A stretch of 64,000 nt of DNA from Flavobacterium omnivorum (GTDB lineage Bacteria; Bacteroidota; Bacteroidia; Flavobacteriales; Flavobacteriaceae): assembly GCF_900099915.1 (NCBI RefSeq), contig NZ_FNDB01000016.1:21227-85226 (forward strand). Reading direction: 5' to 3'. The position numbers were made by a program, and so were the translations under genes. This document shows, in pieces, positions 1 through 9,076 of this stretch; position 1 is the stretch's first letter; each line of letters begins with the position of its first letter. The notes beneath the pieces were generated by a model. That model ran no database searches and had not been told where the DNA came from. It saw only the letters and a list, made by a program, of their open reading frames with translations.

Positions 1-373
1 CTACGCATGGATTCAAGAGCAACTTTCTATTTTGGAAAATAAAGAAGAAGCGATAAAATTATTACAGCAAGAAATGGAGGCGGCAATTCCTCATGTAGAG
101 GACGATCAAGTTATCTTATATGCTGCGGTCGAAGGTAAAGATGCTTCTGGAATTTTGCGAAGACGTGAAATTGCAAAGCGCATTTCACCCCAAATAGTAG
201 GAAAGCACAAATTGAGAGCTATTCAAACAACCACTGCGGCGCCATTAGCCCAAGCAGCGCAACTATTGTTAGAATCATCGCTACGTGGTGTTGTTCTTCA
301 AAGCCAAATTAATCCCAAATCCTTTTTAAACGGAAATTATATCGTCCAGGTCTATGGAAAAACAACCTCTTAA
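1..373 (+). CDS. Saccharopine dehydrogenase-like protein, C-terminal fragment
   Basis: The reading frame is open from the first bases of the window to the stop at 371-373, so this is the 3' end of a gene that begins outside. An internal TTG at 32 is not a credible start. The fragment (about 123 residues) contains RAIQTTTAAPLAQAAQLLLE followed by a Gly, a hydrophobic-Gln motif and FLNGNYIVQVYG. This arrangement resembles the C-terminus of saccharopine-dehydrogenase-family oxidoreductases (AIQ-TTA-helix, then a substrate-domain strand). The NAD(P)-binding half is not in the window, so cofactor and substrate cannot be judged. Assignment rests on pattern memory of the C-terminus only. Confidence 0.5.
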   Translation, partial: YAWIQEQLSILENKEEAIKLLQQEMEAAIPHVEDDQVILYAAVEGKDASGILRRREIAKRISPQIVGKHKLRAIQTTTAAPLAQAAQLLLESSLRGVVLQSQINPKSFLNGNYIVQVYGKTTS

Positions 374-453
374 TCCAAATTAATCATTTATTTTATAATT
401 TCGATAAGTAGTTTTCTGTTAAAATACACTACTGAAAAAAGCAAATTGTTTTG

Positions 454-461
454 TACTTTTG
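454..461 (+). promoter_or_regulatory. Candidate -7 promoter box (TACTTTTG)
   Basis: TACTTTTG fits the Bacteroidota TAnnTTTG -7 box, 45 bases before the GYF gene start at 506. A good TTTG -33 partner is not visible at the usual spacing, so support is moderate. Confidence 0.4.
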
Positions 462-505
462 AAAGTTAAAAAATCAATCGAAACGCAATAAATAAGCAGC
501 ACCCA

Positions 506-1219
506 ATGAATTCCTATTACTTACACAACGGCACGGAAAGTAGCGGTCCATTTAATATAACCGAATTGAAAGCCAAATCAATTTTAAATACAACACCGGT
601 TTGGTGCGAAGGAATGCAAGATTGGAAAACCGCAGGTGAAATAGCGGAATTACAATCTATTTTTAGAGTGATGCCTCCGCCTATTAATACCACTACAGCA
701 CTTCCAAAACAAAGTACCAAAGAGGCAAATACTAAGATAATAGGGATTGACAAGTCGATTTTTTACATGCTCTCCGGAATTTTGATTTTAGTAGTTGGAA
801 CTCTTATATTTAATTATTTTGAAGAAGGCAGAAGTGCTGAACTTGAACAAAAAAACAGCATTACGGAAAGGAATAATCTACAATTTCAATTACAGGAAAA
901 AGAAATTGAAGAACAAAAGAATCGCATAATTGAACAAGAAAAACAGGAATTTGAAAGAGTTTTGAAAGAGAGAAAACAAACTCTAAACAATAGGCTTTTT
1001 GAAATTAAGGAAAAACTTGCTTTTAATTTCAGTGCTTTAGATCAAGCTAAAGATACCCTGGCAAAAGCTAAAGATTTTCAATTTTTAAGAACAGACAATG
1101 AGAGAAATGAAGACATTAGTTTAATCGAAAATGAAATTGAAATTTTAAGTACAGAGATTGAAAATTTAAAAATCGAAATGGATCAGCTCTACTTAGAATT
1201 AGAAAAAATTAAAACTTAA
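506..1219 (+). CDS. GYF_2 domain membrane protein with C-terminal coiled coil
   Basis: A 237-residue protein of unknown role. Residues about 4-50 form a GYF_2/DUF4339-type domain: it opens YYLHNG, has SGPF, and ends with the W-x-E-GMQDW signature that recognises proline-rich peptides in other proteins. A single transmembrane helix lies at about 84-105, followed by an almost continuous Glu/Lys/Gln heptad region (about 108-235) predicted to be coiled coil. The order suggests a membrane-anchored adaptor with its GYF domain on one side and the coiled coil on the other. It stands alone between unrelated genes. The domain calls are from visible motifs; the adaptor role is inference. Confidence 0.75.
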   Translation: MNSYYLHNGTESSGPFNITELKAKSILNTTPVWCEGMQDWKTAGEIAELQSIFRVMPPPINTTTALPKQSTKEANTKIIGIDKSIFYMLSGILILVVGTLIFNYFEEGRSAELEQKNSITERNNLQFQLQEKEIEEQKNRIIEQEKQEFERVLKERKQTLNNRLFEIKEKLAFNFSALDQAKDTLAKAKDFQFLRTDNERNEDISLIENEIEILSTEIENLKIEMDQLYLELEKIKT

Positions 1220-1302
1220 AAAACGAACTTAAATGGCAATCGTACCCAGTTACAATTCCATGTTAGTGCCATTATTTGTCTTAAAAAATATATTTTACTT
1301 TT

Positions 1303-2157
1303 CTATTTTGTTTGTGAAAACACTATTAAAATAATCGCTAGCAAAGCCATAAAAAGACCCGCGTAATTTATTTTGGTTAGTTTTTCTTTGAAAACAAAAA
1401 TACCTACAAGACTCCCTATTATGATCACGCCCATATTCATTCCTGCAAAAACTGTTGACGGGTTTTTAGCAAATACTTGATGCGCCTTTAGATAAAAAAG
1501 AATATTACCAAAGTTAAAAATACCCACTAGCCCCCCCAAAATTATGTTTTTAAGCGCTAGTTGAACCTTATTGGCTAGCACTTCATAACTTATAACGGCA
1601 AACATGATTACCAGTGCTACGCTAAAAACTATAAATAGAGAAGTGGTATAAGGCAGCGTTGTAAACAAAGCAATTTGTTTAAAAAGGATGTCTATAATCC
1701 CAAAACCCAGCAAAACTACAGTAGGATAAATCCATTTATTTTTGGTGTTTTGTGAGGGTTTAGACAAAATTAGTACTAGAGCTGGAAACCCAACTGCAAG
1801 TGCCGTAACTTTAAATACATTAAAATCCTCCTTGAAGATTAACCATGCGGCCAAGATTGGAATGAATAATGAAAGTCGCTGAGCAGCATCTGTTTTTACA
1901 ATTCCCATGTGTTTAATGGAAATTGCCAAAAATAGAAATACTGATGGCAATAAGATACCAAGCGCTATATAAATATGCCATGGCGACGAAGTATTCACCT
2001 CATTCAAATTTGGACTGAAAAAACAATAACATAAAACAAGAGCAAACAGATAATTAGCAGCAACAATTTGTGCATTATTAACGTTGTAATGGCGAGAAAA
2101 TTTAAACAGTATTCCTACAGTGACACTGCAAATAATACTTAAAACAAGAAATAGCAT
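1303..2157 (-). CDS. EamA/DMT-superfamily transporter
   Basis: A 284-residue, very hydrophobic protein with about ten transmembrane segments in two similar halves, the layout of the drug/metabolite transporter (EamA/RhaT-like) superfamily. The second half contains a long amphipathic loop before GMNMGVIIIGSLVGIFVFKE and ends in a short basic tail. It starts with MLFLVLSIICS, so the first helix is N-terminal with no signal peptide. Members export or import amino acids, sugars or small metabolites; substrate cannot be read from sequence. It is monocistronic by spacing (151 bases to the next minus-strand gene). Confidence 0.8.
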   Translation of the reverse strand: MLFLVLSIICSVTVGILFKFSRHYNVNNAQIVAANYLFALVLCYCFFSPNLNEVNTSSPWHIYIALGILLPSVFLFLAISIKHMGIVKTDAAQRLSLFIPILAAWLIFKEDFNVFKVTALAVGFPALVLILSKPSQNTKNKWIYPTVVLLGFGIIDILFKQIALFTTLPYTTSLFIVFSVALVIMFAVISYEVLANKVQLALKNIILGGLVGIFNFGNILFYLKAHQVFAKNPSTVFAGMNMGVIIIGSLVGIFVFKEKLTKINYAGLFMALLAIILIVFSQTK

Positions 2158-2308
2158 AGCGAATTTTTAGAGGGAAAAATTACCATTTATTGTCATTCCT
2201 TTTGCTCTTTTATGAAAGTATTGAAACCAATATTTCCAGAACAAGAATAGTACGTAAACGGTTTCAGTAGTACAAAAGGAGAAACTACCCCCTCAAATTA
2301 TGGCAATC

Positions 2309-3208
2309 TTAGATCCTTCCTTGTTCTTTGAGTTTCCAGTACCGCAATAAACCATTTACAGACATCCAGCTTGGATTAGCAAATTCATAGGTTTGAATAT
2401 CATCCGCATCCAGTCCTTTATCTAAAAACTGCTTTCTGGTGTAGTCCATAAATTGAGGCACTATACTTTCTGGGGGAGTTTGATTGTCATAAAAAGGTTT
2501 GATAAAATTAGCCCAATCATCTAGAACTATTTCTAATCCTGATAATAATTCATCAGGGTTTATTTGCAAATCAAAATGAGTTAAATACAATGCTCTGGGC
2601 TTTAAATCTTTTAGTTTTTTAAGGGATTGTTTCCATAATTCAATATTAATATCCGGTGGTGGACAAGGAGGCACAACAGGACCATCTCCTATTTTTACTC
2701 CGGCCACATCCCCAGTAAATATCACATCCTCAATTTGATATGCATTATGATGCACAGCATGACCCGGTGTATACCATACTTTTATTTGAACATCCCCCAA
2801 GTCTACAACATCACCGTCCGTAACTCCAATCAATTGTTGCTCAGGAATAGATTCCATTTTCCCCCAAAGAAGCTCCATCTTATCTGTATAGATCATTTTA
2901 GCTGAATTCCATAATTTCTCTGGATTAGCTAAATGTGGAATTCCAATTGGGTGTACGTATATTTTAGCACCATTTTGTGCCAATTTCCAAGCTGCTCCAG
3001 CATGGTCAAAATGAATGTGCGTCAGGAATACATGCTGAATATCTTTGATCTCATACCCGATCTTCTGGATTCCTTTTTCAAGATATTCCCATGTTGATTC
3101 CGGTCCGGTTTCGATAAGTATCGGGCCTTTTTCGGTTTCAATTAAAAAAGCACCAATAGAATGTTTTTCAGATTGAAAGTGTAAATCAATAGTATGGATT
3201 TTATACAT
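2309..3208 (-). CDS. MBL-fold metallo-hydrolase
   Basis: A 299-residue metallo-beta-lactamase-fold hydrolase. The dinuclear metal motif THIHFDHAG supplies H64, H66, D68 and H69; the third-site histidine is in YTPGHAVHHN, the bridging Asp in FTGDVAG, and the last His in LTHFD. No signal peptide, so it is cytoplasmic. The pattern fits the broad hydrolase/glyoxalase-II-like group (thioesters, lactones, phosphodiesters) rather than a true beta-lactamase. The C-terminal helical part (about 205-299) is the extension common to single-domain members. Substrate unknown. Confidence 0.85.
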   Translation of the reverse strand: MYKIHTIDLHFQSEKHSIGAFLIETEKGPILIETGPESTWEYLEKGIQKIGYEIKDIQHVFLTHIHFDHAGAAWKLAQNGAKIYVHPIGIPHLANPEKLWNSAKMIYTDKMELLWGKMESIPEQQLIGVTDGDVVDLGDVQIKVWYTPGHAVHHNAYQIEDVIFTGDVAGVKIGDGPVVPPCPPPDINIELWKQSLKKLKDLKPRALYLTHFDLQINPDELLSGLEIVLDDWANFIKPFYDNQTPPESIVPQFMDYTRKQFLDKGLDADDIQTYEFANPSWMSVNGLLRYWKLKEQGRI

Positions 3209-3381
3209 AGCTTGGTTTATTTATGATGGAACAAGATAGTGCATATTTATTTTAAAATCTCTTCTGATCACAATAGTTTTATTTTATGATATGTTTTCAA
3301 TTATAGTAAAAAAGTGTGATTCATGCCAAAAATTTACTACAGGTCATCAAGATATCTATTGATTTCAGCTACTTTTACAGG

Positions 3382-4377
3382 ATGGATTCTTTTACTCAGA
3401 TAGCTTTAGGAATTGCCATTGCCGAAGTATGCGCAGGCAAAAAGCTAAAAAATAAAACAGTTTTATATGGTGCAATTCTAGGCACAATTCCTGATTTAGA
3501 TGTTGTAGTGGGATTATTTTTAAATCCTGTAGATGCAATTCTGATTCACCGTGGCATCAGTCATTCTCTTTTTCTATTTTTGTTTTTATCGCCTGTTTTG
3601 GGTTGGATTATTTCAAAAACAGAAAGAGACAAACTCAACTTTGTTCAGGCAACTCGTATGGCGTTTTGGTGTTTGTTTACCCATGTGTTACTGGACATGT
3701 TCACTTCTTGGGGGACACAAATTTTATGGCCTTTAAACTATCGATTTGCGTTGAAAACCATTTTCGTTATTGACCCGCTGCATACCATTCCGCTAGTTAT
3801 TGCATTGATTATGACTTGCAAAACAAAAAACGGAGTACTTCGCAAAAAATACATAACTAGAGGACTATCCATCAGTAGTGCGTATCTCCTTTTGTCCTGT
3901 TTTATAAAAGTATATACCTTGAACCAATTTGAAAAAGCATTAACAAAACAAGGAATTCAGTATACTGAAATTATCGTGAAACCTACAGCTTTCAATCTCA
4001 TTTTGTGGAACGCTAACGTGGCTACTTCTGAAGATTACTTGTTAAGCGACTACTCTCTTTTAGACACGCAACCCATTTTGTTTACTGTTTACAGCAAAAA
4101 TAAAGTTCTAGAATCGCAGCTAAAAGGAAATTCAGATTTTGAAAAACTAAAAAAATCCAGCGAGGGCTGGTATATTATTTCTAAAAAAAATCAATCTTTA
4201 TATTTCAATGATTTGCGCTTTGGACTATTAAATGACAATCCCAAAAATCCTCAATTTGCATTCAGCTATCAATTTATTGCAAACAAAGCGGAACTAAAAG
4301 CGGTTGAAGTTCCTAAAAACAAAAGGGACGGAAAGCGGTTGCTTCAAAAAATAGTTACGCGGATAAAAGGAAACTGA
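3382..4377 (+). CDS. DUF457/YdjM-like membrane-bound metal-dependent hydrolase
   Basis: Polytopic membrane protein of 331 residues. The start is set at MDSFTQIALG (3382) because this is the usual N-terminus of the family; an ATG 66 bases upstream gives an unrelated leader. Family motifs: GTIPDLD near residue 35, HRGISHS, and THVLLDMFTSWG, which place Asp and His residues in or near the membrane as presumed metal ligands. Four to five transmembrane helices occupy the first 180 residues; the C-terminal 130 residues are soluble. Homologues are annotated inner-membrane hydrolases, some LexA-controlled; no SOS box was seen. Convergent with the oxygenase gene, only 19 bases away. Confidence 0.8.
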   Translation: MDSFTQIALGIAIAEVCAGKKLKNKTVLYGAILGTIPDLDVVVGLFLNPVDAILIHRGISHSLFLFLFLSPVLGWIISKTERDKLNFVQATRMAFWCLFTHVLLDMFTSWGTQILWPLNYRFALKTIFVIDPLHTIPLVIALIMTCKTKNGVLRKKYITRGLSISSAYLLLSCFIKVYTLNQFEKALTKQGIQYTEIIVKPTAFNLILWNANVATSEDYLLSDYSLLDTQPILFTVYSKNKVLESQLKGNSDFEKLKKSSEGWYIISKKNQSLYFNDLRFGLLNDNPKNPQFAFSYQFIANKAELKAVEVPKNKRDGKRLLQKIVTRIKGN

Positions 4378-4396
4378 GTGTTATTTTTTAGAAACA

Positions 4397-4990
4397 TCAA
4401 TCGCTCTTCAACCATCCCGTAATACTCATTCTAGTATTTTGAGTCACCAAAACTTCATGAACTAATTCGTCACTCTTAAAGAAAACTGTTTTACCCTGCG
4501 TAGGGGCAATTTTTTGATTGTTATTTGCTTGATGAATCAGCAACTCACCACCGTCACTTTCTTGCCAATTGCTATTCAGGTAACTAATCATAGAATATTT
4601 ACGACTGGGATTATTTTTGAATTGATCTAAGTGCTTCAAATAAAAATCACCCGATTCATAAAGTGAATAGTGAAATTCGTAACCCGTAATTCCAGCATAA
4701 CAACTTTGGTTCAAATAAATAATAAAAGCTTCTATTTGAGTAAAGAATTCGTTTTCGAAAGCATTATTGTGTTTTTTGTCAAGCCAATAAATAGAATCGC
4801 TTCGAATAGCTCCGTCATACGAAACCTTTTCTGAGTTCCCAACTCCGGCTTCCAGCAATAAACTTTGTTCATTTAAAGTAATTAAGTTCTGCTTTAAATT
4901 ATTGGCTAAAGTAGGACTCAAAAAATGTTCGGATATGCCTACCTTATTTTCGATATAAGTAGCAATCAAATCCTCAAAACTATTTTCCAT
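4397..4990 (-). CDS. 2OG-Fe(II) oxygenase (prolyl-hydroxylase-like)
   Basis: A 197-residue protein of the 2-oxoglutarate/Fe(II) dioxygenase superfamily. Iron ligands are visible as H120 and D122 in KHLDQF and H178 in ELVHEV, and R187 in TRMSITGW is the expected 2-oxoglutarate-binding arginine. Spacing of these four residues matches the prolyl-4-hydroxylase/PKHD subgroup (SM-20, OGFOD-like), which hydroxylates protein side chains. ATG at 4990 is preferred over a TTG ten codons upstream. Target unknown; no obvious partner gene next to it. Confidence 0.8.
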   Translation of the reverse strand: MENSFEDLIATYIENKVGISEHFLSPTLANNLKQNLITLNEQSLLLEAGVGNSEKVSYDGAIRSDSIYWLDKKHNNAFENEFFTQIEAFIIYLNQSCYAGITGYEFHYSLYESGDFYLKHLDQFKNNPSRKYSMISYLNSNWQESDGGELLIHQANNNQKIAPTQGKTVFFKSDELVHEVLVTQNTRMSITGWLKSD

Positions 4991-5114
4991 GTCATTTTTA
5001 TTGACTGAATATACCGCCAACGGGACAAGGTAGACTAAATAAAACCGGCATCGTCGTTTATAGAAATAAATAAAATTATTTCCTTCTAATTTTCATTTGC
5101 TTTGTGCGATTGCC

Positions 5115-5162
5115 AAAAATAAGTAAGGGTTTAGAAATGAATCTAAACCCTTACTTATTTTT
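5115..5162 (-). terminator. Strong rho-independent terminator after the AAA gene
   Basis: A perfect 21-bp stem (5115-5135 with 5142-5162) closed by a 6-base loop, reading into the AAA gene's stop codon region. On the minus strand it is followed by a T-run at the foot of the stem. Confidence 0.85.
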
Positions 5163-6624
5163 ATAATTTGCTGATATAACTTCCGTAAATATCTTTAAAC
5201 TGATAGCCTTCAGAAAAACGATCTTTGCTTAGTTTTTTGTATTCGACTAAAGCCCAAAGTATAAATTCCTTCATGAAAAATTTATCTTCCTTGGCGAGTT
5301 GAGGCTGATATTTCTTGATTAAAACTTCAAGAGGGACAATACTTCCCAAAATTCTTTCATATTCTTCATCAGAACAATCATCTAATAATTCGAAACCAAT
5401 TTCGGCAAAAAACCATTCGATAATATCCGTATAAGCCGTTTTTTCATCTTGCTTTTCCAGTTTTTCAATTTTTGGAAAATAAGCCGGAAAAAAAGTATGA
5501 ATTGCATCTCCTAATAAGTGCTGCGCTACAACGGCTGCTCCCTCCTGCTCTCCTTCATACACTAATTCTACTTTTCCGGTAATCGCAGGAATAATTCCCA
5601 TAAAATCAGATAAACGTAAAGTAGTGTGATCTGCTCCTGATTTCAATGCTCTGCGTTCCGCTGTGCTTAATAAATTCTCAAAAGCGGTAATACTCAATCT
5701 GGCGCTTACACCACTTTTATTGTCTATGTATTCACTCTCACGAGCCTCAAAACTGATTTGTTCCAATAAATCCCTCGCTAATGAAGGCACATAGACCATC
5801 TCGTTCTGCACTTTATCTAATTTAGCTTCTTGCTCTGTAATTGTTCTTGCAATTTTTATCGTATCGGGATAATGTGTCAAAATTTGAGAACCAATTCTGT
5901 CTTTCAGTGGTGTTACAATACTTCCACGATTGGTGTAATCCTCTGGATTTGCCGTAAAGACAAATTGCATGTCCAAGGGCATTCTTAATTTGAAACCACG
6001 GATTTGAATGTCACCTTCTTGCAAAATATTAAACAAAGCAACTTGAATTCTTGCTTGTAAATCAGGTAATTCATTAATTACAAAAATACAGCGATTCGCT
6101 CTTGGTATCATCCCAAAATGAATCACTCGATCGTCAGCATAAGATAGTTTCAGATTTGCGGCTTTTATCGGATCTACATCTCCTATTAAATCGGCAACGG
6201 TTACGTCTGGCGTGGCTAGCTTCTCAAAGAAACGATCGCTTCTGTGCAACCAAGAAATGGGAGTTTCATCCTCTTTTTCGGCAATTAAGTCTTTAGCAAA
6301 ACGGGAAATTGGTTTCAAAGGATCATCATTAATTTCTGAACCCGTTACAAACGGAATGTATTCGTCTAACAATTCGATCATTTTACGTGCTAACCTGGTT
6401 TTGGCTTGACCACGTAGTCCTAATAAATTGATGTTATGACGTGATAAAATGGCGCGCTCCAACTCTGGAATTACCGTATTTTCAAATCCATGAACACCTT
6501 CGAATGTTGGTTTCCCTGATTTGATTTTTTCTCTCAGGTTCAAACGCAATTCATCTTTTATGCTTTTACTTTCGTATCCTGATTTTTTTAATTCACCTAA
6601 TGTTTTTATATTTTCTATTTTCAT
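5161..6624 (-). CDS. MoxR/Mg-chelatase-like AAA+ ATPase
   Basis: A 487-residue AAA+ ATPase of the MoxR/ChlI-like group. Walker A is GLRGQAKT (about 69-76). The Walker B strand ends in INELPDL, with Asn where most AAA+ proteins have Asp, but the Glu is kept; I recall this form as usual for this subfamily. Sensor 1 is in FVFTANPEDYTNRG and an arginine-finger-like segment in TPLKDRIGS. The VWA-domain gene lies directly upstream, 126 bases away on the same strand. MoxR-VWA pairs act as chaperones that insert metals or remodel protein complexes; the client is unknown here. Cytoplasmic, no membrane segments. Confidence 0.85.
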   Translation of the reverse strand: MKIENIKTLGELKKSGYESKSIKDELRLNLREKIKSGKPTFEGVHGFENTVIPELERAILSRHNINLLGLRGQAKTRLARKMIELLDEYIPFVTGSEINDDPLKPISRFAKDLIAEKEDETPISWLHRSDRFFEKLATPDVTVADLIGDVDPIKAANLKLSYADDRVIHFGMIPRANRCIFVINELPDLQARIQVALFNILQEGDIQIRGFKLRMPLDMQFVFTANPEDYTNRGSIVTPLKDRIGSQILTHYPDTIKIARTITEQEAKLDKVQNEMVYVPSLARDLLEQISFEARESEYIDNKSGVSARLSITAFENLLSTAERRALKSGADHTTLRLSDFMGIIPAITGKVELVYEGEQEGAAVVAQHLLGDAIHTFFPAYFPKIEKLEKQDEKTAYTDIIEWFFAEIGFELLDDCSDEEYERILGSIVPLEVLIKKYQPQLAKEDKFFMKEFILWALVEYKKLSKDRFSEGYQFKDIYGSYISKL

Positions 6625-6750
6625 GTTTGAAATTTAATGATTGAAAAAGGAACTACTTTAAAAATTTTTTTCCTACTCTTTCTTTCTATTATCTTGATTA
6701 ATTATCCTATTCGCTTTATTCTTTTTTACTCTAGAGTCGTTTCTATCGCT

Positions 6751-7869
6751 TTATTTAATTCTCTTCTTTCTATTTGTTTCATAATCTTCAAAAATCATTT
6801 CGCCCAAACCTTTCAATCCAGTATAGAACGCTTTTCCTTGATTGGCCTCGGTAAATTTATTGACAAACTGCTGTAGATAAGGATCATTAGCAATCATAAA
6901 AGTAGTAATCGGAATATGTAATTTACGGGCTTGTTGCGCTTGACTGTAGCATTTATCTACAATATATTCATCCAGACCATTGCTATTCATATAATACGAA
7001 CCGTCCTTTTCCCGAACACAACTTGGCTTCCCATCCGTAATCATGAATATTTGTTTATTGGTATTTCGTTTTCTACGAAGTAAGTCCATTGCTAGTTGCA
7101 ATCCTGCGACTGTGTTTGTGTGAAATGGACCCACTTTTAGATAAGGCAAATCTTTTATGGCAATCGTCCAAGCATCATTTCCAAAAACTAATATATCTAA
7201 AGTATCTTTTGGATAACGTGTTGTAATTAGTTCTGCTAGAGCCATAGCCACTTTTTTAGCTGGTGTAATTCTATCTTCCCCATACAAGATCATACTGTGA
7301 CTAATATCGATCATCAAGACGGTGCTCATCTGAGATTTAAATTGTGTTTCTTCAACAACCAAATCATTTTCAGTCAGCATGAAACTGTCGACTCCATTAT
7401 TGATTTGTGCGTTTCGCAAACTTTCTGTCAATGAGATTCGCTCTAGTCCATCACCAAAATGAAATTCGCGAAATTCTCCGGTATGTTCGTCACCATTTCC
7501 AGAATGTTTGGTTTTGTGATTTCCACTGCCACTACGCTTTAAATTCCCAAAAATATTGTCTAATGCCTGCTGGCGGATGGCTCGCTCCGTTTTTGATGTA
7601 ATTCCAATTCCTGAACTTCCATCTTCTTTAAGTTCATCTCGGATGTACCCCTTTTTCTTTAAATCTTCGATAAAATTATCAATGGTGTATTTTTCATCCG
7701 TCAATTTATATTCTTTGTCTAATTCCCGCAACCAGTCGATTGCTTCATCAAAATCTCCAGAAGTATGTGTGATTAATTCCTTGAAAATTCCAAAGAGTTT
7801 ATCAAACGGAGACTGATTTGGCGCTTCGTATTGCTTGAAATAAAAACCTTTTCTATTGTCATTTTTCAT
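6751..7869 (-). CDS. VWA-domain protein, partner of the AAA+ ATPase
   Basis: A 372-residue cytoplasmic protein. The first 160 residues are charged and helical with a Gly/His/Lys-rich linker; a von Willebrand A domain begins near residue 180. Its MIDAS motif is complete: DISHSM (DxSxS), a Thr in HTNTVAG and an Asp in FMITDGKPS. Gene order (VWA then AAA+) is the classic MoxR-VWA or Mg-chelatase D/I pairing, where the ATPase acts on the VWA protein in a metal-dependent way. Upstream, 122 bases separate it from YchJ. Both genes probably end at the strong terminator at 5115-5162. Confidence 0.85.
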   Translation of the reverse strand: MKNDNRKGFYFKQYEAPNQSPFDKLFGIFKELITHTSGDFDEAIDWLRELDKEYKLTDEKYTIDNFIEDLKKKGYIRDELKEDGSSGIGITSKTERAIRQQALDNIFGNLKRSGSGNHKTKHSGNGDEHTGEFREFHFGDGLERISLTESLRNAQINNGVDSFMLTENDLVVEETQFKSQMSTVLMIDISHSMILYGEDRITPAKKVAMALAELITTRYPKDTLDILVFGNDAWTIAIKDLPYLKVGPFHTNTVAGLQLAMDLLRRKRNTNKQIFMITDGKPSCVREKDGSYYMNSNGLDEYIVDKCYSQAQQARKLHIPITTFMIANDPYLQQFVNKFTEANQGKAFYTGLKGLGEMIFEDYETNRKKRIK

Positions 7870-7991
7870 AATTGTTAAAATTACATCATTTTCAAATGAC
7901 CCTGCACAAACGTTTATTAATTTTTAGTTAAAAGCGTTTCAACAAAAGTAGCAACGGAATAATGGAGCGAAGAATGCTCTTTCTAAAAAAA

Positions 7992-8381
7992 TCAAAAGAA
8001 TTCCCCATCCACATAAAACCAATTTTGATTTTCAAGTATAAAAGAAGAAAGTTCATGATGAATTTGCTGCAGGTTTTTAGTATCCAAAAAGTAAGCTTTG
8101 AACTCCACCTTATATTCGGTGACGTGCATAATTTCTAATTGAAGCCATTTATTATTGGTCGCCCAATTAAGAATTTCTGATTTAGAATGGGAACTTCTTT
8201 TGGAGACATGAGTTGTTGCTAACAAATAATCAGCTTGATGCGTGACATAAGCCGAATAACGAGAACGCATTAACAATTCAGCTGTTGCTGCTTTTTGAAC
8301 GCCTTTAATAATGGGTTCACAACATTCCTGATAGGATTTACCCAAACCGCAAAAACAAGTTTTCTGGTTGCTATTTAGCAT
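7992..8381 (-). CDS. YchJ family protein (SEC-C motif)
   Basis: A 129-residue protein. The N-terminal Cys cluster CFCGLGKSYQECC is a SEC-C-like zinc motif, followed by the family hallmark AELLMRSRYSAYVTH and a W-x-LEIMH core, matching the YchJ/UPF0225 family. ATG at 8381 is chosen because it opens just before the Cys motif and does not overlap the upstream gene, which ends at 8389. Function in the family is unknown; SEC-C motifs bind zinc and sometimes ribosome or SecB-type partners. Confidence 0.85.
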   Translation of the reverse strand: MLNSNQKTCFCGLGKSYQECCEPIIKGVQKAATAELLMRSRYSAYVTHQADYLLATTHVSKRSSHSKSEILNWATNNKWLQLEIMHVTEYKVEFKAYFLDTKNLQQIHHELSSFILENQNWFYVDGEFF

Positions 8382-8388
8382 GCTACTT

Positions 8389-8631
8389 TTAAATAGAAGT
8401 TGTTGCCTGACCATTAAGACCAATTATTTTTTGATGCAACTGGTTCAACAAGACTTGATAGCGACTTATTTCCATAAGGTCATTATCTTCTTCTGCAAAA
8501 TCGAGTAATTCATCTAGCTCTTCGCTAACTTCAACTAATTTATTGCTGGCTTCTTTGGCATTTTTTTCAGCTATAAAATCAATTATTTCTTGAACACCAC
8601 TTTTTACTTGGTCAAATTTATTTATTTCCAT
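8389..8631 (-). CDS. Small acidic hypothetical protein
   Basis: An 80-residue acidic helical protein with an EELDELLDFAEEDND stretch. I do not recognise a family. It lies 7 bases upstream of ychJ on the same strand and 11 bases downstream of a 50-codon ORF, so these probably form one transcript. Codon use is like its neighbours, and the tight packing supports it being real. Confidence 0.65.
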   Translation of the reverse strand: MEINKFDQVKSGVQEIIDFIAEKNAKEASNKLVEVSEELDELLDFAEEDNDLMEISRYQVLLNQLHQKIIGLNGQATTSI

Positions 8632-8642
8632 GATGCGTCTTT

Positions 8643-8795
8643 TTAGTTATTTTCCGAAGCGTTATTTTCATTAAACTTCTTTACAATTTGCTTTAACTTT
8701 TCTTTGCGCACTATTTCAGCTTGTTTCACTTTATCCTGCGCTTTGTGCAACTTATCGTTGTGTTTTTTAATATTCCTGTCGTTATTTCTACTCAT
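8643..8795 (-). CDS. Small basic hypothetical protein (50 aa)
   Basis: An ATG at 8793-8795 opens a 50-codon frame ending in TAA at 8643. The product begins MSRNNDRNIKKHNDKLHKAQ and is strongly charged (Lys/Asp/Glu/Asn), probably a single helix. It sits 11 bases upstream of the 80-residue gene in the same direction, so it would lead the operon that continues to ychJ. No family recognised. Support comes from position, a clean ATG and operon packing; it is short enough to be chance. Confidence 0.5.
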   Translation of the reverse strand: MSRNNDRNIKKHNDKLHKAQDKVKQAEIVRKEKLKQIVKKFNENNASENN

Positions 8796-9076
8796 ATCCG
8801 TATATTTTTAAGTAATCAGTTTGTTGTTTGATTCAGTAAATGCTGTAAAGTTCGGTTTATTTCTTTAAATCCAACCTAAAATTTATTATTTCTAGAGTTA
8901 CTTTCTTTGCAATAATTAGTTTTTTTAGTAATAATGATACTCCAAAAGGTACTATTAGCTAAAGAATATGATTCTTAAGTAGTAAAATATAATTTCAAAA
9001 TAAGATTCTCATGTTAAATTTTTTTATATATTTATTTTTTGAATAATGAACAAGTAGAAAACCAACCTAATAAAAA

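Noticed and set aside
6637..6876. A 79-codon plus-strand frame
   Set aside because: It spans the intergenic space and the end of the VWA gene antisense; Phe/Leu/Ile-rich chance frame.
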